From NCBI GenBank assembly GCA_021833045.1, contig JAKBGP010000082.1, forward strand, positions 1 to 7,675: a stretch of 7,675 bases of DNA, written 5' to 3'. The DNA is from Thermoplasmata archaeon (GTDB lineage Archaea > Thermoplasmatota > Thermoplasmata > Thermoplasmatales > Thermoplasmataceae). The notes below the pieces were generated by a model. The model saw nothing but the letters and a program-made list of their open reading frames with translations, was not told where the DNA came from and made no database searches. The number at the start of each line of letters is the position of its first letter. The first letter of the stretch is position 1. This document shows, one piece after another, positions 5,710 through 7,675 of this stretch. The translations under genes were made by a program, and so were the position numbers.

Positions 5710-7022
5710 TTGTTTTCCACCATTATCTCATCAAAAACATCGCCAACATACTCAAGCATTTCGGCAGTTATGCCAGGATAAACACCTATAAAAAACGCGT
5801 TATTCATCACTCTATTCGTGACTTCAAGGTTAGAGGCAATCCTCTTCCTTACATCCAAATAAGCAGGGTGTTTGACCAAATTTCCGGCAAAAAGCGTTCT
5901 TGTCATGATCTTTTTTCTTTCCAGGTAATCTACTATTTGCTTCCTAGTGAGACCAGATTTCTCTCTGACACTCAGTGGAAAGGCGAACCAAGAAGGGTCA
6001 GCTTCCGGAAGGGCTTTAGGAAGTACGAAATAGTCCTCATAGGGCTTTAGCCTTTCATAAAGATACCTAAAATTTTCTTTCCTTTTCCCTATGAATTTGT
6101 CAACTTTCTTGAGTTGCGAAACGCCAATTGCTGCCTGCAGATCAGTTGCCTTCAAATTGTACCCGATATGTGAATATACATATTTGTGATCGTACCCAAG
6201 CGGTAGCTCTCCAAACCTTTGCGTGAACCGCATTCCACAACTGTCCGATGCGCCAGTCTCGCAATAGCAATCTCTTCCCCAATCCCGAAAAGACCTCGCT
6301 ATTCTTTCAAGTAGAGGGTCGCTAGTGTTAACTGCTCCTCCTTCTCCCATTGTAATATGATGAGCAGGATAAAAGCTCGATGTTGAAAAATGCCCAAAAG
6401 TACCAGTCATCCTCCCGCCATATCTTGATCCCAATGCGTCGCAGTTATCCTCTATTAAAAAGAGTCCGTGATTTTTCGAAATCTTGAGTATCCGATTAAT
6501 GTCAAAGGGGTTTCCAAGAGTGTGGGCGATCATTATAGCTTTAGTCCTATCTGTAACAGCATCTTCGACCTCGTCAACATTTACGTTATAAGTATCATCT
6601 TCCACATCAACGAACACGGGTACTGCACCATTTTGAACTATTGGGTTGACAGTGGTCGGAAAACCGGCAGCAACTGTTATAACCTCGTCTTCAGGCTTTA
6701 GTCTAGCATTTCCAAGAGATGGAGACGTCAGAGATGATAAAGCTATCAAGTTAGCAGAGGAACCAGAGTTCACAATTAGAGATGAGCCAACTCCTAGGTA
6801 CTTGGAAAACTGATACTCAAATTCTTCACTGTACCTCCCTGCTGTTATCCAACCATCAAGAGCAGCATCAATCAGAGAAAGGTATTCCTCTTCATCGAAC
6901 ACCCTACCAGCATATCTTATCCACGTTTTACCCGGTACAAAAATCTCAGATGGCTTCGATTGAACATAATCAGAAACAAGTTCAAAAATCTTGGAGCGTT
7001 TAACCAAATCCCCTGGTTCCAT
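5706..7022 (-). CDS. rfbH: CDP-4-keto-6-deoxy-D-glucose-3-dehydrase (E1), PMP- and [2Fe-2S]-dependent
   Basis: Removes the C3 hydroxyl of CDP-4-keto-6-deoxyglucose through a pyridoxamine-phosphate adduct that is then reduced by E3. The fold is that of DegT/DnrJ/EryC1 aminotransferases, 438 residues, normal for RfbH/AscC. Three features show it is the dehydrase and not an aminotransferase. The PLP-lysine is replaced by histidine in SSFYPAHHITMGEGG (H221). D192 in LIEDNCDALGS is the pyridine-nitrogen aspartate. Cysteines 194, 252, 254 and 262 form the C-x57-C-x1-C-x7-C pattern of the E1 [2Fe-2S] site with exact spacing (DCYC then SDSCG). NSGSSANL (85-92) is the phosphate-binding loop. It is the first gene of the operon. 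ATG 7022-7020 has no SD but a TATA-like box about 25 bases ahead, so a leaderless mRNA is likely. Its TGA overlaps the next GTG. Very sure. The symbol is the Salmonella name (equivalent to ascC or ddhC). Confidence 0.96.
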   Translation of the reverse strand: MEPGDLVKRSKIFELVSDYVQSKPSEIFVPGKTWIRYAGRVFDEEEYLSLIDAALDGWITAGRYSEEFEYQFSKYLGVGSSLIVNSGSSANLIALSSLTSPSLGNARLKPEDEVITVAAGFPTTVNPIVQNGAVPVFVDVEDDTYNVNVDEVEDAVTDRTKAIMIAHTLGNPFDINRILKISKNHGLFLIEDNCDALGSRYGGRMTGTFGHFSTSSFYPAHHITMGEGGAVNTSDPLLERIARSFRDWGRDCYCETGASDSCGMRFTQRFGELPLGYDHKYVYSHIGYNLKATDLQAAIGVSQLKKVDKFIGKRKENFRYLYERLKPYEDYFVLPKALPEADPSWFAFPLSVREKSGLTRKQIVDYLERKKIMTRTLFAGNLVKHPAYLDVRKRIASNLEVTNRVMNNAFFIGVYPGITAEMLEYVGDVFDEIMVENK

Positions 7023-7043
7023 TTATTTGTATATGAATGAGGA

Positions 7044-7060
7044 ATTTAAAACATTTCTAT
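7044..7060 (-). promoter_or_regulatory. Archaeal-type promoter (TATA box and BRE) for the sugar operon, leaderless geometry
   Basis: On the minus strand TTTTAAAT (7051-7044) is centred about 25 bases before the A of the rfbH ATG. Directly upstream of it, ATAGAAATG (7060-7052) is purine/A-rich as in a BRE. That spacing puts transcription initiation at or next to the start codon, and no SD lies between. A second AT-rich stretch AAATATAAAG (7080-7071) could instead give a leader of about 25-30 bases. No convincing bacterial -35/-10 pair with SD was found. Confidence 0.5.
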
Positions 7061-7078
7061 CGATACAGGGCTTTATAT

Positions 7079-7327
7079 TTAGTGGTCCCTTAGACAATAT
7101 TGTAGCATGAATATTAATCTTAACGCCGCCTCCTTACTGTCATTGGATCCAGGATAAAGCTTAAAATTTTCGCAATGAAAATATATTTCAGTTTTCAGAT
7201 GTTCCTTATTTCGGTATCGGCAGGGTATCTTCTGTATTGTAGCAATCTTTGGCTTCAGACCTTCCGCTACTGCATTGGTGAAATGGTGCCTGAAGTATGA
7301 CAGCCAAGCAACCAACAGTTCCAGCTA
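7079..7327 (-). pseudogene. ISL3-family transposase remnant (C-terminal part)
   Basis: The translated frame contains SYFRHHFTNAVAEGL, then KIATIQK, YRNKEHLKTEIYFHC and LYP. These are the C-terminal signatures of ISL3-type DDE transposases (consensus like YFxHxITNAVAEGxNSKI followed by a Y/F-RN-x-E block). Full enzymes are around 400 residues or more. Here only about 80 remain, closed upstream by an in-frame TAG at 7327-7325, and no catalytic DDE part was found. Departures inside the motif (F for I after HH, KP for NS) and an unrelated-looking tail of about 20 residues before the TAA at 7081-7079 also suggest decay. The apparent start TTG 7315 is probably not a real start. No terminal inverted repeats or target duplications could be made out. 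It lies between the operon promoter and the divergent DUF202 gene. Confidence 0.75.
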
Positions 7328-7507
7328 TCTGGCATGAACCTCACCCCCCTCACATGCTTCCGGTGCAATGACCAGCATGTATGTCCGTGTCCCATCATCC
7401 CGTTGTTCGCAGAGATCAACGATTTTGCTTTCCCGGTTTTCACTGGCGTCCTGTGTACTATTCTCGTACAAGATATCCTTCATTATATAGTCACAATACA
7501 TTATCAT
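7325..7507 (-). other. Same-frame open stretch upstream of the transposase remnant, unassigned
   Basis: The region between the remnant and the DUF202 gene has no confident gene. On the minus strand a 60-codon open frame ends at the TAG 7327-7325. It lies in the same frame as the transposase remnant, so one nonsense change would join the two. Its content (for example [16 protein letters not shown] and [16 protein letters not shown]) is not something I recognise as ISL3 sequence. It may be decayed transposase, a fragment of another gene, or chance. The plus-strand frame through 7334-7597 has no recognisable content and runs across the DUF202 start in another frame. Confidence 0.3.
7483..7490 (+). 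promoter_or_regulatory. Possible TATA box for the DUF202 gene
   Basis: TTATATAG on the plus strand is a good match to an archaeal TATA box. Initiation about 25 bases downstream (near 7512) would leave a leader of about 19 bases before ATG 7531. No A-rich BRE precedes it, so this rests on the box alone. Confidence 0.25.
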
Positions 7508-7530
7508 TTACGACCGTTAACAATGCAGAG

Positions 7531-7675
7531 ATGGCAAAGGTCACAGATCACATGGCCAATGAGAGAACATACCTGGCGTGGGTGCGTACGGGCATAACAA
7601 TAATGGCTCTCGGCTTTGTTGTTGCCAAATTTGGCATTATAATAAGGGAGCTTGTCCCCAATGCTCCAGCAACAT
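7531..7675 (+). CDS. DUF202 (YidH-type) small membrane protein, partial (C-terminus outside window)
   Basis: The only rightward gene. From ATG 7531 the first 48 codons are visible. They carry the DUF202 signature [12 protein letters not shown] (residues 9-20) followed by a hydrophobic helix [18 protein letters not shown] (21-38), the first membrane segment of the usual two or three. Members are small integral membrane proteins of unknown function in bacteria and archaea. The frame is also open upstream of 7531 (reading N-N-A-E just before the Met) but holds no ATG, GTG or TTG for at least 15 codons. Either 7531 is the start or the original 5' end was disturbed when the neighbouring IS element decayed. 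No strong SD is seen. The gene is unrelated to the sugar operon and marks the edge of the glycan locus. Confidence 0.85.
   Translation, partial: MAKVTDHMANERTYLAWVRTGITIMALGFVVAKFGIIIRELVPNAPAT

Noticed and set aside
5697..6050. Plus-strand open frame of 117 codons
   Set aside because: It is antisense to the well-supported rfbH and has no recognisable domain.
5706..7022. GDP-colitose or perosamine pathway enzyme (ColD-like, PLP-lysine replaced by His)
   Set aside because: ColD also has His at this site but lacks the [2Fe-2S] cysteine pattern. The exact C-x57-C-x1-C-x7-C and the CDP-sugar neighbours identify E1/RfbH.
7079..7327. Intact insertion sequence
   Set aside because: Only the C-terminal transposase motifs remain, closed upstream by a TAG, with no DDE core, terminal repeats or target duplication visible.

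Overview
The window is mostly one leftward (minus-strand) sugar-nucleotide operon, followed by two glycosyltransferase genes. At its right edge lie the remnant of an ISL3-type transposase and the beginning of an unrelated rightward gene. I see no rRNA, tRNA or CRISPR array.

Organism: an archaeon is the most likely source, perhaps of the Thermoplasmata type, but this is inference. The first operon gene has no Shine-Dalgarno (SD) sequence. It has an AT-rich TATA-like box centred about 25 bases before its ATG, the geometry of leaderless archaeal transcripts. Most internal genes have good SD sequences (GGAGG, AGGTGA) and overlap or nearly touch. GTG and TTG starts are common. Nothing in the window (no rRNA, no informational gene) proves the domain.

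Layout, read in the direction of transcription: rfbH/ascC (7022-5706), a short rfbI/ascD-like flavin reductase (5709-5029), rfbF/ascA (5017-4241), an ascF/rfbJ-like SDR (4248-3307), an RmlC/AscE-like epimerase (3317 or 3326 to 2760) and rfbG/ascB (2763-1705). After a 148-base gap come a divergent GT-A glycosyltransferase (1556-414) and a family 2 glycosyltransferase that runs off the left end (370 or 388 to 1). Right of the operon, 7079-7327 holds the C-terminal part of an ISL3 transposase. A DUF202 membrane-protein gene starts at 7531 on the plus strand and is cut by the window end.

How the genes work together: RfbF makes CDP-glucose and RfbG dehydrates it to CDP-4-keto-6-deoxyglucose. RfbH (E1), with electrons from a reductase (E3), removes the 3-hydroxyl. 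The RmlC-like enzyme would invert C5 and the SDR would reduce the 4-keto group. These six functions match the CDP-L-ascarylose pathway known from Yersinia pseudotuberculosis. The two glycosyltransferases could place this or other sugars on a glycan. The main departure is that the E3-like reductase lacks the N-terminal plant-type [2Fe-2S] ferredoxin domain of the classical enzyme.
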